Below are positions 29,320-39,793 of a stretch of DNA of 64,000 nt, one piece after another (the stretch's first letter is position 1; each line of letters starts with the position of its first letter). The notes beneath the pieces are model-generated. The model ran no database searches and was not told the origin of the DNA. It was given only the letters and a program-made list of their open reading frames with translations. A program made the position numbers and the translations under genes. The stretch spans positions 1,437,995 to 1,501,994 of the forward strand of contig NZ_LR733312.1 of NCBI RefSeq assembly GCF_902506295.1, given 5' to 3'. The DNA comes from Luteimonas sp. 9C. GTDB taxonomy: Bacteria; Pseudomonadota; Gammaproteobacteria; Xanthomonadales; Xanthomonadaceae.

Positions 29320-29784
29320 GTGTCGGCCGGACCCGAACCCGCGTCTCCCTATGCGCCGCCGGCGACCGCATCGCCGGCGCTGCGCGTGCCGGTGCCATCT
29401 GCCGTGGCGTCCGGACAGCTGCGCACGCTCGGCGTGCTGCATCACATCCTCGGTGCACTGTCGCTCGCCGGCGCCGTGATCTTCGGCGTCATTCTGGTGT
29501 TCGGTTTCACCCAGGAAGCCGCCGAAGGCTTCGCCGATCCCGTCGGCAAGGCGACGATCGCGGTCTTCGGGGTCCTGGCCATCGGCTCGCTGATCGGCGG
29601 CGTCCTGTGCATCTGGTCCGGCCTGCATCTGTTGCGACACACGCGCCCCGGCCTGTGCACGACGGTCGCAGCGCTGCTCTGCCCGCATGTGCCGCTGGGC
29701 ACTGCGCTGGGCATCGCGACACTGGTGGTCCTGCAGCGCCCCGACACGCGCGCCCTGTTCGACGCCGCGGGTGCGCGCCGGTGA
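29320..29784 (+). CDS. Small membrane protein between purM and purN
   Basis: 154 residues from a GTG start 10 bp after purM. A Pro/Ala-rich N-terminus (about 1-30) precedes hydrophobic segments at about 45-65, 85-105 and 120-140. The gene ends in a GTGA overlap with purN. I recognise no family. Coding is supported by the tight packing and by continuous hydrophobic pattern; co-transcription with purine genes is clear, but a role in purine synthesis is not implied. Confidence 0.75.
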   Translation: MSAGPEPASPYAPPATASPALRVPVPSAVASGQLRTLGVLHHILGALSLAGAVIFGVILVFGFTQEAAEGFADPVGKATIAVFGVLAIGSLIGGVLCIWSGLHLLRHTRPGLCTTVAALLCPHVPLGTALGIATLVVLQRPDTRALFDAAGARR

Positions 29785-30434
29785 CCCTGCGACTGGCGGT
29801 GCTGGCCTCGGGTCGCGGCAGCAATCTGCAGGCGATCCTCGATGCGATCGCGGCCGGCACACTGGATGCTGAAGTGATCGGCGTCTGGTCCGACCGCAAG
29901 GACGCGCAGGCGCTCGTACGCGCACGTGATGCCGGCATGCAGGCCCATGCGATCCGACCGCGCGACTTCGTCGACCGCGCCGCACACGACGCCGCGCTGT
30001 TCGGCGCGCTCGATGCCGCGGGGCCGGACCTGATCGTCTGCGCCGGCTACATGCGCCTGATCGGCGCCGACGTCCTCGCTGCGCGCGCCGGCAGGATGAT
30101 CAACATCCATCCCTCGCTGCTGCCCGACTTCAAGGGCCTGCACACCCATCAGCGCGCGCTCGATGCCGGCGTGCCGGAACACGGCGCCAGCGTGCATTAC
30201 GTGACCGCCGAACTCGACGGCGGCCCGGTCATCGCGCAGGCGCGCGTCCCGGTGCTGCCGGGTGACGATGCCGCGACGCTGTCGGCGCGCGTGCTGGGCC
30301 GCGAGCATCCGCTGCTGCTGGAGACGCTGCGCTGGATCGCCGCCGGCCGCGTGGCGCTGCATGAAGCCGGCATTCATGTCGACGGACGCGCCAGCGGGCC
30401 GCTTCAGCTGGCAGCCACCGACCGCTTCCCATGA
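29781..30434 (+). CDS. purN: Phosphoribosylglycinamide formyltransferase
   Basis: Transfers a formyl group from 10-formyl-tetrahydrofolate to GAR. 217 residues from GTG 29781. Motifs are LASGRGSNLQAI near 8-19 (substrate loop), CAGYMRLIG near 86-94, and INIHPSLLPDFKGLHTH near 105-121 with the catalytic Asn and His, followed by GASVHYVTAELDGGPVI near 134-150 with the catalytic Asp. The start overlaps the upstream stop (GTGA). Confidence 0.96.
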   Translation: MTLRLAVLASGRGSNLQAILDAIAAGTLDAEVIGVWSDRKDAQALVRARDAGMQAHAIRPRDFVDRAAHDAALFGALDAAGPDLIVCAGYMRLIGADVLAARAGRMINIHPSLLPDFKGLHTHQRALDAGVPEHGASVHYVTAELDGGPVIAQARVPVLPGDDAATLSARVLGREHPLLLETLRWIAAGRVALHEAGIHVDGRASGPLQLAATDRFP

Positions 30435-30444
30435 TGCCCGTCCT

Positions 30445-31170
30445 ATGCGCGCTCTCCTGTCCCTGTTCGCGACCGCCCTGCTGATCGTCGCGTGGCCCAC
30501 GGCCGCGCGCGCCGCCGAGCTGGAACCGTTCGTCGCCACCTACGACGCCTGGTACCAGGGCAAGCAGGCCGGCACGGCGACGATGCGACTGCAACCCCGG
30601 GGCGCGCAGTGGCAGGTGGATCTCGGCATCCGCGGCAACCGCGGTTTCGCCGGCATCCTGGGGCTGAATCTCGAGCAGGACACGCTGTTCGATGTTGTCG
30701 GTGGCACGTACCGCCCGCTGCGCCAGAGCACCACGCGCAAGGCGGCCGTGTTCTTCAACCGCAAGGTGGAAGGCGTTTACGACTGGTCGAACAACGTGGC
30801 GCGCTGGACCGGTGACCTGAGCAAGCGCCGGCGTGATCCGGTGCCGCTGCAGCCCGGCGATATGAGCGCGCTGCTGATCAACCTGGCGGTGATGCGTGAC
30901 GCCGCGCCGGGTGCTGCGCTTCAATACCGCTTCGTCGACGGCGGCCGCGTGCGCCCGCATGCCTACCAGGCCGCGGCCGAGACGGAACTCGTCCAGGTCG
31001 GTGACATCAGTTACTCGGCGTTGCGCATTTCACGGACCAACGGCGGCAACGACGAGATGATCATCTGGGTCGCGGACGGTGTACCGACGCCGGTCCGGAT
31101 CCTGCAACGCGAGAATGGCGAGGACGCGGTCGACCTGCGCCTGGTCGAATACCAAGGAGCCCCCCAATGA
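30445..31170 (+). CDS. DUF3108 exported protein (first of a tandem pair)
   Basis: 241 residues. Signal peptide about 1-24 (ending AARA). The mature protein is beta-rich and starts ELEPFVATYDAWYQGKQAG, with VEGVYDWSNNVARW near 105-118 and a C-terminal IWVADGVPTPVRILQRE. These mark the DUF3108 family of periplasmic proteins of unknown function. It overlaps the second copy by 4 bp. Conserved position after purN is known in Xanthomonadaceae. Confidence 0.87.
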   Translation: MRALLSLFATALLIVAWPTAARAAELEPFVATYDAWYQGKQAGTATMRLQPRGAQWQVDLGIRGNRGFAGILGLNLEQDTLFDVVGGTYRPLRQSTTRKAAVFFNRKVEGVYDWSNNVARWTGDLSKRRRDPVPLQPGDMSALLINLAVMRDAAPGAALQYRFVDGGRVRPHAYQAAAETELVQVGDISYSALRISRTNGGNDEMIIWVADGVPTPVRILQRENGEDAVDLRLVEYQGAPQ

Positions 31171-31883
31171 AGACACGAGTCCCCATGAGCCGACTGCTGA
31201 CCGCCACCGGCGCCGCATTGCTGGCCTTCGCAGCGCTGCCCGCGCTGGCGATCGAGCCGTTCACCGCGACCTACCAGGCCAATTACATGGGCATGCGCGC
31301 GCAGGCGAACATGAATCTCGCGCAGGAAGCCGGCAACCGCTGGAAGTACGGCCTGCAGGTCGCCGGTGCCGGCGCGCGACTGGAGCAGACGACGACGTTC
31401 GAAGCGAATGGCGAGCAGTGGCGCCCGGTGTCGAGCAGCGACTCGCAGCGCGGCGAATCCGGCCTCGCGGCGATGCTGATGAAGAACCGCGAACTCAACA
31501 CCACCTACGACTGGAACGCGGGCGAGGCCCGATTCGCCGGTGACGTGCGCGACGGCCAGGGCGGCCCGGTGAAGCTGCAGAGCGGCGACCTCGACGGCAT
31601 GCTGATGAACCTCGTGCTGGTGCGCGACGTGCAGGCCGGCAAGTCGCCGCTGCGCTACCGCCTGGTCGAGGACGGCCGCGCCAAGCGTCAGGTGTTCGAA
31701 CGCGAAGGCACCGAACAGGTGACCGTGGGCGGGCGCTCGATGGAGGCGACCAAGGTCGTCCGGACCGATGGCCGTCGCCAGATCATCGCGTGGATCGTCG
31801 ACGACATGCCGGTGCCGGCGCGCCTGTTGCAGCGTCGTGACGGCAAGGACCACATCGACATGCGGCTGCAGTCGGTCAACTGA
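31167..31883 (+). CDS. DUF3108 exported protein (second of a tandem pair)
   Basis: 238 residues; ATG inside the ATGA overlap with the first copy. Signal peptide about 1-28 (ending PALA). The mature protein starts IEPFTATYQANYMGMRAQA, aligned with the first copy, and keeps NTTYDWNAGEARF and IIAWIVDDMPVPARLLQRRDG. The pair arose by duplication and has diverged. It ends 26 bp before a strong terminator that closes the purM transcription unit. Confidence 0.87.
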   Translation: MKTRVPMSRLLTATGAALLAFAALPALAIEPFTATYQANYMGMRAQANMNLAQEAGNRWKYGLQVAGAGARLEQTTTFEANGEQWRPVSSSDSQRGESGLAAMLMKNRELNTTYDWNAGEARFAGDVRDGQGGPVKLQSGDLDGMLMNLVLVRDVQAGKSPLRYRLVEDGRAKRQVFEREGTEQVTVGGRSMEATKVVRTDGRRQIIAWIVDDMPVPARLLQRRDGKDHIDMRLQSVN

Positions 31884-31909
31884 CCGACACGCAGCGCGCC
31901 ATGTGCGAA

Positions 31910-31935
31910 GGCCCCGCAATGCGGGGCCCTTTTTT
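31910..31935 (+). terminator. Rho-independent terminator closing the purM-purN-DUF3108 unit
   Basis: GGCCCCGC, loop AAT, GCGGGGCC, then C and six T. The stem is perfect over 8 bp. It lies 26 bp after the second DUF3108 gene and just before the convergent EF-hand gene. Confidence 0.93.
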
Positions 31936-31955
31936 CGTTTCCCGACATCGAGGTG

Positions 31956-32252
31956 TCAGGGTGCGGTTTCGGTCCTGCATTCCACGCGGATCGATTCGGA
32001 CGACCCACGCCGGCGATAGTCGACGCAACTGCGATTGCCCGTCTGCGTCCGTACCGCGGTGATGGTGAAGAACCCATGCAACACTTCACCGCGCGTCAGT
32101 GCGCCGTCCTCGTTCCAGTCCATCTCCTTGAACGGCATGCCGCTGAGCGCCGCTGCATTGGTGTAGCGCAACCAGCCCAGTGCGAGCAGCAGCACTGCGA
32201 TCGTCGTGAACAGCGCGATGCGCCGGTTCGACAGGCGGCCCCTGAACGCCAT
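31956..32252 (-). CDS. Membrane-anchored single EF-hand protein
   Basis: 98 residues. One helix at about 12-29 anchors the protein, with the rest outside the cytoplasm. Residues 45-56 (DWNEDGALTRGE) fit the canonical 12-residue EF-hand calcium loop, with Asp, Asn and Asp at positions 1, 3 and 5, Gly at 6 and Glu at 12. The C-terminal part has two cysteines. It ends 3 bp upstream of nothing else on this strand and begins 3 bp after murA, so it is likely co-transcribed with murA. Its function is unknown. Confidence 0.8.
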   Translation of the reverse strand: MAFRGRLSNRRIALFTTIAVLLLALGWLRYTNAAALSGMPFKEMDWNEDGALTRGEVLHGFFTITAVRTQTGNRSCVDYRRRGSSESIRVECRTETAP

Positions 32253-32255
32253 GCG

Positions 32256-33839
<1,584 letters not shown>

Positions 33840-33920
33840 TCATCGCCGACGCCGCCTGTCGCGGGGCATTCACGCCGGAAAGCGCATAAAATGAACGGCT
33901 TAGCCTAACGGAAAAGCCCT

Positions 33921-34931
33921 GTGCCGGATATGGTCGACCACCCCCGAGATGTTGCCGTCGGCAGGTCCGATTTCGCGGCCAGCGGACGCCGCGTCTTCGC
34001 GGTCGAAGTCGAGGGCCTGCATGCGGTCGCCGCGCGCCTCGATGGCGAGTTCTCGGCCGCCTGCGCGCGCATTCTGGAATGCCGCGGGCGGGTCGTCTGC
34101 ATGGGCATGGGCAAGTCCGGCCACGTCGCCCGCAAGATCGCCGCGACACTGGCCTCGACCGGCACCCCGGCCTTCTACGTGCACCCGGGCGAAGCCGGCC
34201 ACGGCGACCTCGGCATGATCACCGACGCGGACGTGGTACTGGCGCTGTCGTACTCGGGCGAGTCCGACGAGATCCTGATGCTGCTGCCGGTGCTCAAGCG
34301 CCAGGGCAACGCACTGATCGCGATGACCGGCCGGGCGACCTCCACCATGGCCACTGCCGCCGACGTGCATCTCGACATCAGCGTGCCGGCCGAGGCCTGC
34401 CCCCTGGCGCTCGCCCCCACCGCGAGCACGACAGCCTCCATTGCCATGGGCGACGCGCTGGCCGTTGCGCTGCTGGAAGCGCGCGGCTTCACCGCCGACG
34501 ATTTCGCCCGGTCGCACCCGGCCGGCGCGCTCGGCCGTCGCCTGCTGCTGCACATCCGCGACGTCATGCACGGCGGCGGCGAAATCCCGGCGGTGTCCGC
34601 AGAGGCCTCGCTCGCCGACGCCCTGCTGGAGATGAGCCGCAAGCGCCTCGGCATGACCGTGGTCGTCGACGATGCCCGGCGCCTGATCGGTCTCTACACC
34701 GATGGCGACCTGCGCCGGACCCTGACCGACCCCGCCATCGATGTCCGCAACGCGCGCATCGCCGACGTGATGACCCGCGACCCGATCGCGATCGCCGCCG
34801 ATGCGCTGGCGGTCGAGGCCGCACGGCTGATGGAAACGCGCAAGATCACGATGCTGCCGGTCGTCGACGCCGACCGCCGGGTGGTCGGCGCCCTGAACGT
34901 CCAGGACCTCCTGCGCGCCCGCGTGGTCTGA
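33921..34931 (+). CDS. kdsD: D-arabinose 5-phosphate isomerase
   Basis: Interconverts ribulose 5-phosphate and arabinose 5-phosphate, the first step to KDO for lipopolysaccharide. 336 residues from GTG 33921 (ATG 33930 is an alternative). An N-terminal SIS domain (about 40-185) includes CMGMGKSGHVARKIAATLASTG and LSYSGESDEI. Two CBS domains follow (about 215-330). A TAAAAT at 33887-33892 could be the -10 of this unit. It leads the kdsD-kdsC-lptC-lptA-lptB run. Confidence 0.95.
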   Translation: MPDMVDHPRDVAVGRSDFAASGRRVFAVEVEGLHAVAARLDGEFSAACARILECRGRVVCMGMGKSGHVARKIAATLASTGTPAFYVHPGEAGHGDLGMITDADVVLALSYSGESDEILMLLPVLKRQGNALIAMTGRATSTMATAADVHLDISVPAEACPLALAPTASTTASIAMGDALAVALLEARGFTADDFARSHPAGALGRRLLLHIRDVMHGGGEIPAVSAEASLADALLEMSRKRLGMTVVVDDARRLIGLYTDGDLRRTLTDPAIDVRNARIADVMTRDPIAIAADALAVEAARLMETRKITMLPVVDADRRVVGALNVQDLLRARVV

Positions 34932-34950
34932 GCCGGTGCCCATTCATTCA

Positions 34951-35529
34951 ATGCCCGATACTTTCGACGCCATGCCCGACACGCCCGCCCCCTTCGCCGA
35001 TGTCTCCGACGCGATACTCGCCCGCGCCGCCCGCGTGCGCCTGGCGTGCTTCGACGTCGACGGCACGCTGACCGACGGCAGCCTGGGGTTCGACAGCGAC
35101 GGTCGCGAGATCAAGACCTTCCATGTCCATGACGGCCAGGGGCTGGTGCTGCTGCGCAAGGCTGGCATCGCGGTCGCGCTGGTCACGGCGCGCAAGGGCG
35201 GCATCGTGGAGCGCCGCGCCGAGGATCTCGGCGTCGAGGCGCATGTGCACGTCTCCGACAAGCGCGCACGGGTCGAATCGCTGTGCGCCGCGCTCGACAT
35301 CACGCTGGACGAAGTGGCCTTCATGGGCGACGACCTGGCCGACGTCGCGGTCATGCGTGCGGTCGGCCTCGCGGTGTCGCCTCGCGACGCGCACGCCTGC
35401 GCCGGTGACACTGCCCACTGGCGCACGCGCGCCAGCGGCGGCCGCGGCGCCGGCCGTGAGCTGTGCGATCTCATCCTCCACGCGCAGGGCCGTCTGGCCG
35501 GCATCCATGCCGACGGACGGGTCTCGTGA
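34951..35529 (+). CDS. kdsC: KDO 8-phosphate phosphatase
   Basis: HAD-type phosphatase giving free KDO. 192 residues from ATG 34951 (GTG 34936 and ATG 34972 are possible). The HAD nucleophile motif is CFDVDGTLTDG near 30-40, motif II is LVTAR near 74-78 and motif III/IV is FMGDDLADVAVM near 119-130. It follows kdsD by 19 bp and overlaps lptC by 4 bp (GTGA). Confidence 0.95.
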   Translation: MPDTFDAMPDTPAPFADVSDAILARAARVRLACFDVDGTLTDGSLGFDSDGREIKTFHVHDGQGLVLLRKAGIAVALVTARKGGIVERRAEDLGVEAHVHVSDKRARVESLCAALDITLDEVAFMGDDLADVAVMRAVGLAVSPRDAHACAGDTAHWRTRASGGRGAGRELCDLILHAQGRLAGIHADGRVS

Positions 35530-36092
35530 ACTGGCGCCTGACCCTGACCGTCGTGCTGCTGCTCGGCGCGCTGATCTCCGGCTGGTCGGCCTGGCGGCAG
35601 AAGGACACGATCGTCGCCGAAGACCCCGCCGACGGCCGCACCGACTATCTGCTGCGCGACTTCGACATCGTCGCCCTCGACAACGAAGGCCGCGAGGCGT
35701 TTTCCCTGCAGGCTCCGCAACTGCAGCAGACGCCCGGCGCGCGCACGCTCGAACTGGTCACCCCGCTGTTCCATGTACCGGAAAAGGAAGGCGAGGGCCG
35801 CTGGGAAATCCGCTCGCAGACCGGCTGGGTCTCCGAGGACAACGAAGAGGTCCGTCTGCGCGGCAATGTGACCGCCGACAGCCCCGAAGGCAGCGCGCGC
35901 CCCACCCGGATGCGGACCGAGGCGATGAATGTCTTTCCGCAACGCAACCAGGCCGCGTCCGATGCGCTGGTCGATGTCGAACAGCCGGGTTCTACAATGC
36001 AGGGCACCGGCATGCGTGCCGACCTCGATTCGGGACGGATCGAGCTTCTTTCCAAGGTGAAATTCCGCAATGAACCGAATTCCCGCCGCTAG
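35526..36092 (+). CDS. lptC: Lipopolysaccharide export protein LptC
   Basis: Inner-membrane bitopic part of the Lpt bridge that passes lipopolysaccharide from LptBFG to LptA. 188 residues from GTG 35526. One helix at about 4-22 is followed by a beta-jellyroll domain (about 40-185, with TDYLLRDFDIVALDNEG and GRWEIRSQTGWVSEDNEEV). Its end overlaps lptA by 23 bp in another frame. Confidence 0.93.
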   Translation: MNWRLTLTVVLLLGALISGWSAWRQKDTIVAEDPADGRTDYLLRDFDIVALDNEGREAFSLQAPQLQQTPGARTLELVTPLFHVPEKEGEGRWEIRSQTGWVSEDNEEVRLRGNVTADSPEGSARPTRMRTEAMNVFPQRNQAASDALVDVEQPGSTMQGTGMRADLDSGRIELLSKVKFRNEPNSRR

Positions 36093-36597
36093 TCTGCTTC
36101 TGGTCGCCCTGTTCGCGATGCCTGCCGCCGTGCTGGCGAAGGCGTCGGACCGCAACCAGCCGATCGACGTCGATGCCGGCTCCAGCGACTGCTCCGTCAG
36201 TGACGAGCAGCTGCCCTGCCTGCTCACCAGCGGCGTGACGATCACCCAGGGCTCACTCGAGATCCAGGCCACGCGCGCCGATCTGCGCCGCCGGAGCGGC
36301 GAGTTCCAGCGCGTCATCCTCAACGGTGGCCCGGTGAAGATGAAGCAGCAGATGGACGACGGCGGCTGGGTCGACGCCACCGCCGCGCAGGCGGACTACA
36401 ACATGCAGAGCGACACCGTCGTGCTGACCGGCAACGCCGTCGTCAACCAGCCCGGACAGGGCAAGATCGAAGGCCAGCGCATCGTCTACAACATGTCGAC
36501 CGGCCGGGTGCAGGGCGGCGGAGAGGGCCAGGGCCGGGTGCGCATGCAGTTCCAGCCGCGCAACCAGACGCCCGCCCCGGCGCAGGGCAGCCGCTGA
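36070..36597 (+). CDS. lptA: Lipopolysaccharide transport periplasmic protein LptA
   Basis: Periplasmic bridge protein. 175 residues with a signal peptide (about 1-23, ending AVLAK). The OstA-like jellyroll includes [13 protein letters not shown] near 27, [18 protein letters not shown] near 117 and [17 protein letters not shown] near 138. One disulfide pair is possible (two Cys near 40-50). It begins within lptC and ends one base into lptB. Confidence 0.95.
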   Translation: MNRIPAASLLLVALFAMPAAVLAKASDRNQPIDVDAGSSDCSVSDEQLPCLLTSGVTITQGSLEIQATRADLRRRSGEFQRVILNGGPVKMKQQMDDGGWVDATAAQADYNMQSDTVVLTGNAVVNQPGQGKIEGQRIVYNMSTGRVQGGGEGQGRVRMQFQPRNQTPAPAQGSR

Positions 36598-37316
36598 TGC
36601 TCGTCGCCGAAGGTCTGCGCAAGAGCTACAAGCAGCGTGAAATCGTCAAGGACTTCGGGCTGACGCTCGAGTCGGGCGAGGTCGTGGGCCTGCTCGGCCC
36701 GAACGGCGCCGGCAAGACCACGTGCTTCTACATGATCGTCGGCCTGGTGCCGGCCGACGCCGGTCGCATCGTGCTCGACGGGCACGACATCACCGCCGAA
36801 CCGATGTACACCCGCGCCAAGCGCGGCGTCGGCTACCTGCCGCAGGAGCCGTCGGTGTTCCGCAAGCTCAGCGTGGCCGACAACATCATGCTGGTGCTGG
36901 AACTGCGCGAAGACCTCGACAAGGCCGGTCGCCAGAAGACCCTCGCCGACCTGATGGACGAACTCCAGATCACCCACGTCGCCGACCAGGCCGGCGCCAG
37001 CCTGTCGGGTGGTGAGCGGCGCCGCGTCGAGATCGCACGCGCGCTCGCGGCCAATCCCCGCATGATGCTGCTCGACGAGCCCTTCGCCGGTGTCGATCCG
37101 ATCTCGGTCGGCGAGATCCAGCGCATCGTCACCCATCTCAAGCAACGGGGGATCGGCGTGCTCATCACCGATCACAACGTCCGCGAGACCTTGGGGATCT
37201 GTGACCGTGCGTATATCCTCAGCGACGGTGGCGTGCTCGCGCAGGGGGCTCCGGACGCACTGCTCGCCAATCCAGACGTGCGTCGCGTCTACCTGGGGGA
37301 ATCCTTCCGTCTGTAG
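36597..37316 (+). CDS. lptB: Lipopolysaccharide export ATP-binding protein LptB
   Basis: ATPase of the LptB2FG exporter. 239 residues. Walker [10 protein letters not shown] near 37-45, signature [15 protein letters not shown] near 135-149, Walker [15 protein letters not shown] near 156-169 and an H-loop [10 protein letters not shown] near 193-202. The ATG overlaps the lptA stop by one base. rpoN follows, as in most proteobacteria. Confidence 0.97.
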   Translation: MLVAEGLRKSYKQREIVKDFGLTLESGEVVGLLGPNGAGKTTCFYMIVGLVPADAGRIVLDGHDITAEPMYTRAKRGVGYLPQEPSVFRKLSVADNIMLVLELREDLDKAGRQKTLADLMDELQITHVADQAGASLSGGERRRVEIARALAANPRMMLLDEPFAGVDPISVGEIQRIVTHLKQRGIGVLITDHNVRETLGICDRAYILSDGGVLAQGAPDALLANPDVRRVYLGESFRL

Positions 37317-37352
37317 TTGGCGCACGCATCCGGCCAGGGAGTTCCGGAGTCG

Positions 37353-38810
37353 ATGAAGCCACGTCTGCAGACATCGCTGGGGCAACACCTCGTCCTGACG
37401 CCCCAGTTGCGCCAGGCCTTGCACCTGCTCCAGCTGTCGTCGGTGGAACTGGAAACCGAGATCACCACCGCGGTCGAGAGCAATCCGCTGCTCGACTGGG
37501 AAGAACCCGAATCGATCTCCGTGCAGCCGACCTCCGAACGCGGCAGCGCGCAGGATGCCGACAGCAGCCGCGAAGACCACGACGCGAACAATCGCGAGGG
37601 TGACGGCGAGCCTGCGGCCGCCTGGGACGGCGACGACGGCTGGAACGAGCGCGGCACGGGCAGCGGCAACGGCCAGGGCGACATCGACGGTGACGGCGAT
37701 GCCGCCGACCGGATGATCCAGTCCGAAAGCCTGCAGGACCATCTGTCCTGGCAGCTGCACCTGAGCACGATGTCTCCGCGTGACCGCAACATCGGCATCG
37801 CCCTGATCGACGCGATCGACGACGACGGCTATCTGCGCGAGTCGCTGGACGATATCGTCGCGGCGCTGCTGCCCGAGACGCGGGCCACGTCGGGTGAGGT
37901 CGCCGCGGTGCTGTGCCGGGTGCAGCGTTTCGACCCGGTCGGGGTCGGCGCCCGCGATCTGGGCGAATGCCTGCGTCTGCAGCTCGAACCGCTGCATGTC
38001 GACACGCCGGGCCGCGCGGTCGCCCTGCTGGCCGCGCGCGACCATATCGAACGCCTGCCGAAACTCGGCGCGCCGGGACTGGCGGATGCGCTGGGCTGTC
38101 CGGCCGAAGAAGCCGCGACCGCGCTGCAGTTGCTGCGCAGCCTGGACCCGCGCCCCGGCGCGCAGATCGGCAACGTGCCCCACGACAACTACGTGACGCC
38201 CGACTGCGTGATCACCCGCCAGAACGGCGTCTGGCGAGCCGCCCTCGCCGGCTCGCATTTTCCGCGCGTGACCATCCATCGCGGCTACGAACAGATGATC
38301 CAGCACGCGGGCGCCACCGACGCCGGCTATCTCAAGGGGCGACTGCAGGAAGCGCGCTGGCTGCTGAAGAACATCGAGGCACGCGGCGAAACCCTGCTCA
38401 AGGTGGTGCGTTGCCTGGTGCGGCAGCAGTCGGGTTTCCTGGAATTCGGCAAGCGCGCGCTGCGCCCGCTCACCCTGCGCGAAGTCGCCGAGGAAATCGG
38501 CATGCACGAGTCGACCGTCTCGCGCGCGGTCGCCCGCAAATACGTGCACACGCCGCGCGGCACGCTGTCGCTGAAGGACTTCTTCGACTCCGGCGTCGGC
38601 ACCGATGGCGGCGGCGAAGCCTCGAGCACCGCGATCCAGCAGATGATCCGCAGCCTCGTCGACGCCGAGGATCCGCGCAAGCCGCTGTCGGACGCGCGCC
38701 TGGCCGAGCTGCTCAAGGCTGCCGGCGTGCCGGTGGCGCGGCGCACGGTGGCGAAATACCGCGAAGCGCTGCACATCGTCTCCTCGCACGAGCGCGTTCG
38801 CATCGCCTGA
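37353..38810 (+). CDS. rpoN: RNA polymerase sigma-54 factor
   Basis: 485 residues from ATG 37353. The Gln/Leu-rich activator-interacting region is at 1-50 (SLGQHLVLTPQLRQALHLLQ). A long acidic linker follows (about 50-130). The core-binding domain and the helix-turn-helix (MHESTVSRAVARKYVHTPRG near 385-405) are present, and the RpoN box ARRTVAKYRE lies near 462-471. An in-frame upstream start at 37317 would add residues not seen in the family. hpf and ptsN follow in the usual order. Confidence 0.97.
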   Translation: MKPRLQTSLGQHLVLTPQLRQALHLLQLSSVELETEITTAVESNPLLDWEEPESISVQPTSERGSAQDADSSREDHDANNREGDGEPAAAWDGDDGWNERGTGSGNGQGDIDGDGDAADRMIQSESLQDHLSWQLHLSTMSPRDRNIGIALIDAIDDDGYLRESLDDIVAALLPETRATSGEVAAVLCRVQRFDPVGVGARDLGECLRLQLEPLHVDTPGRAVALLAARDHIERLPKLGAPGLADALGCPAEEAATALQLLRSLDPRPGAQIGNVPHDNYVTPDCVITRQNGVWRAALAGSHFPRVTIHRGYEQMIQHAGATDAGYLKGRLQEARWLLKNIEARGETLLKVVRCLVRQQSGFLEFGKRALRPLTLREVAEEIGMHESTVSRAVARKYVHTPRGTLSLKDFFDSGVGTDGGGEASSTAIQQMIRSLVDAEDPRKPLSDARLAELLKAAGVPVARRTVAKYREALHIVSSHERVRIA

Positions 38811-38946
38811 ACTTCCGGTTCCCTACGGTGGTCCATGAAGGCGTGACGGACGGTGCTTGCACCGCGCCCCCGTCGCGCTACTCTGGACCCGATCGCCCGC
38901 GTCGATCGCGGACGGGTCCTTCCAGAACCGTTGAAGGAGGTTGCCG

Positions 38947-39273
38947 ATGCATGTCGAGACCCATGGCCACCAGCTCGAGGTGACGCCCCCGCTGCGCGAC
39001 TACGTGGACACCAAGTTCCAGAAGCTCGCCAAGCACTTCGATCGACCGTTGGACGTCCGCGTCCAGCTCAGTGTGGACAAGCCGCACCACAAGGCCGAGG
39101 CCACTGCCCTCATCGCCGGCAAGACCCTGCACGCCGACGCGAGCGCAGCCGACATGTATGCCGCGATCGACCAGCTGGCCGACAAGGTCGACCGTCTGCT
39201 GGTGAAGCATCGCAAGAAGGTCGTCGATCACCATCGCGGTGAGAACCCTGCACGCGACGGGACTTTCGGCTAG
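38947..39273 (+). CDS. hpf: Ribosome hibernation promoting factor (short type)
   Basis: 108-residue HPF/YfiA-type protein that stabilises idle 70S or 100S ribosomes. It has the beta-alpha-beta-beta-beta-alpha fold sequence with TPPLRDYVDTKFQKLAKHF and ADMYAAIDQLADKVDRLLVKHRKK. The ATG at 38947 has a perfect AAGGAGG at 38934-38940. It is the short form without the C-terminal dimerisation domain. Confidence 0.95.
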   Translation: MHVETHGHQLEVTPPLRDYVDTKFQKLAKHFDRPLDVRVQLSVDKPHHKAEATALIAGKTLHADASAADMYAAIDQLADKVDRLLVKHRKKVVDHHRGENPARDGTFG

Positions 39274-39313
39274 GCTGCTGCTCCCACGAATTGCCTTCGG
39301 GGCACCGCGCGGC

Positions 39314-39793
39314 ATGTCCTTTTCCGATCTGCTCTCGGCCGACCGCATCGTGATGCTGGTTGCACCCGGCTCACGCGATGTCGTTCTGGACTCCGCCGCG
39401 CGGTTGCTCGCCGGCAATTCCCCGACGCTGACGCCCCTGCTCGCCCACGCCCTGCGTGAGCGCGAGCAGCTGGGCAGCACGGGCATCGGACGCGGTGTTG
39501 CGATTCCGCATGCACGCAGCGCCGCCTTCCGCGAACCCCGCGCCGCATTCCTGCGGCTGTCGCATCCCATCGATTTCAGCGCCACTGACGGCCAGCCGGT
39601 CGATCTGGTGTTCGCGATGTGCGTGCCCGACCACCAGGTCGAGCAGCATCTGCAGACGCTGGCCGGGCTGGTCGAGCATTTCTCCAACGCCGATTACCGC
39701 GACGATCTGCGTGCCGCACGCGATCTCGCCCGGCTCCGTACGCTGCTGCTCGAGGCCGCGCCGCGCGCCGGCTCGGACGCGATTCGCGCTTGA
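39314..39793 (+). CDS. ptsN: PTS EIIA(Ntr) regulatory protein
   Basis: 159 residues from ATG 39314 ([13 protein letters not shown]). The phosphoacceptor histidine is H66 in [10 protein letters not shown], and the C-terminal segment has [28 protein letters not shown](Ntr) relays phosphorylation state to potassium, nitrogen or stress control. It overlaps hprK by 4 bp (TTGA). Confidence 0.95.
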   Translation: MSFSDLLSADRIVMLVAPGSRDVVLDSAARLLAGNSPTLTPLLAHALREREQLGSTGIGRGVAIPHARSAAFREPRAAFLRLSHPIDFSATDGQPVDLVFAMCVPDHQVEQHLQTLAGLVEHFSNADYRDDLRAARDLARLRTLLLEAAPRAGSDAIRA

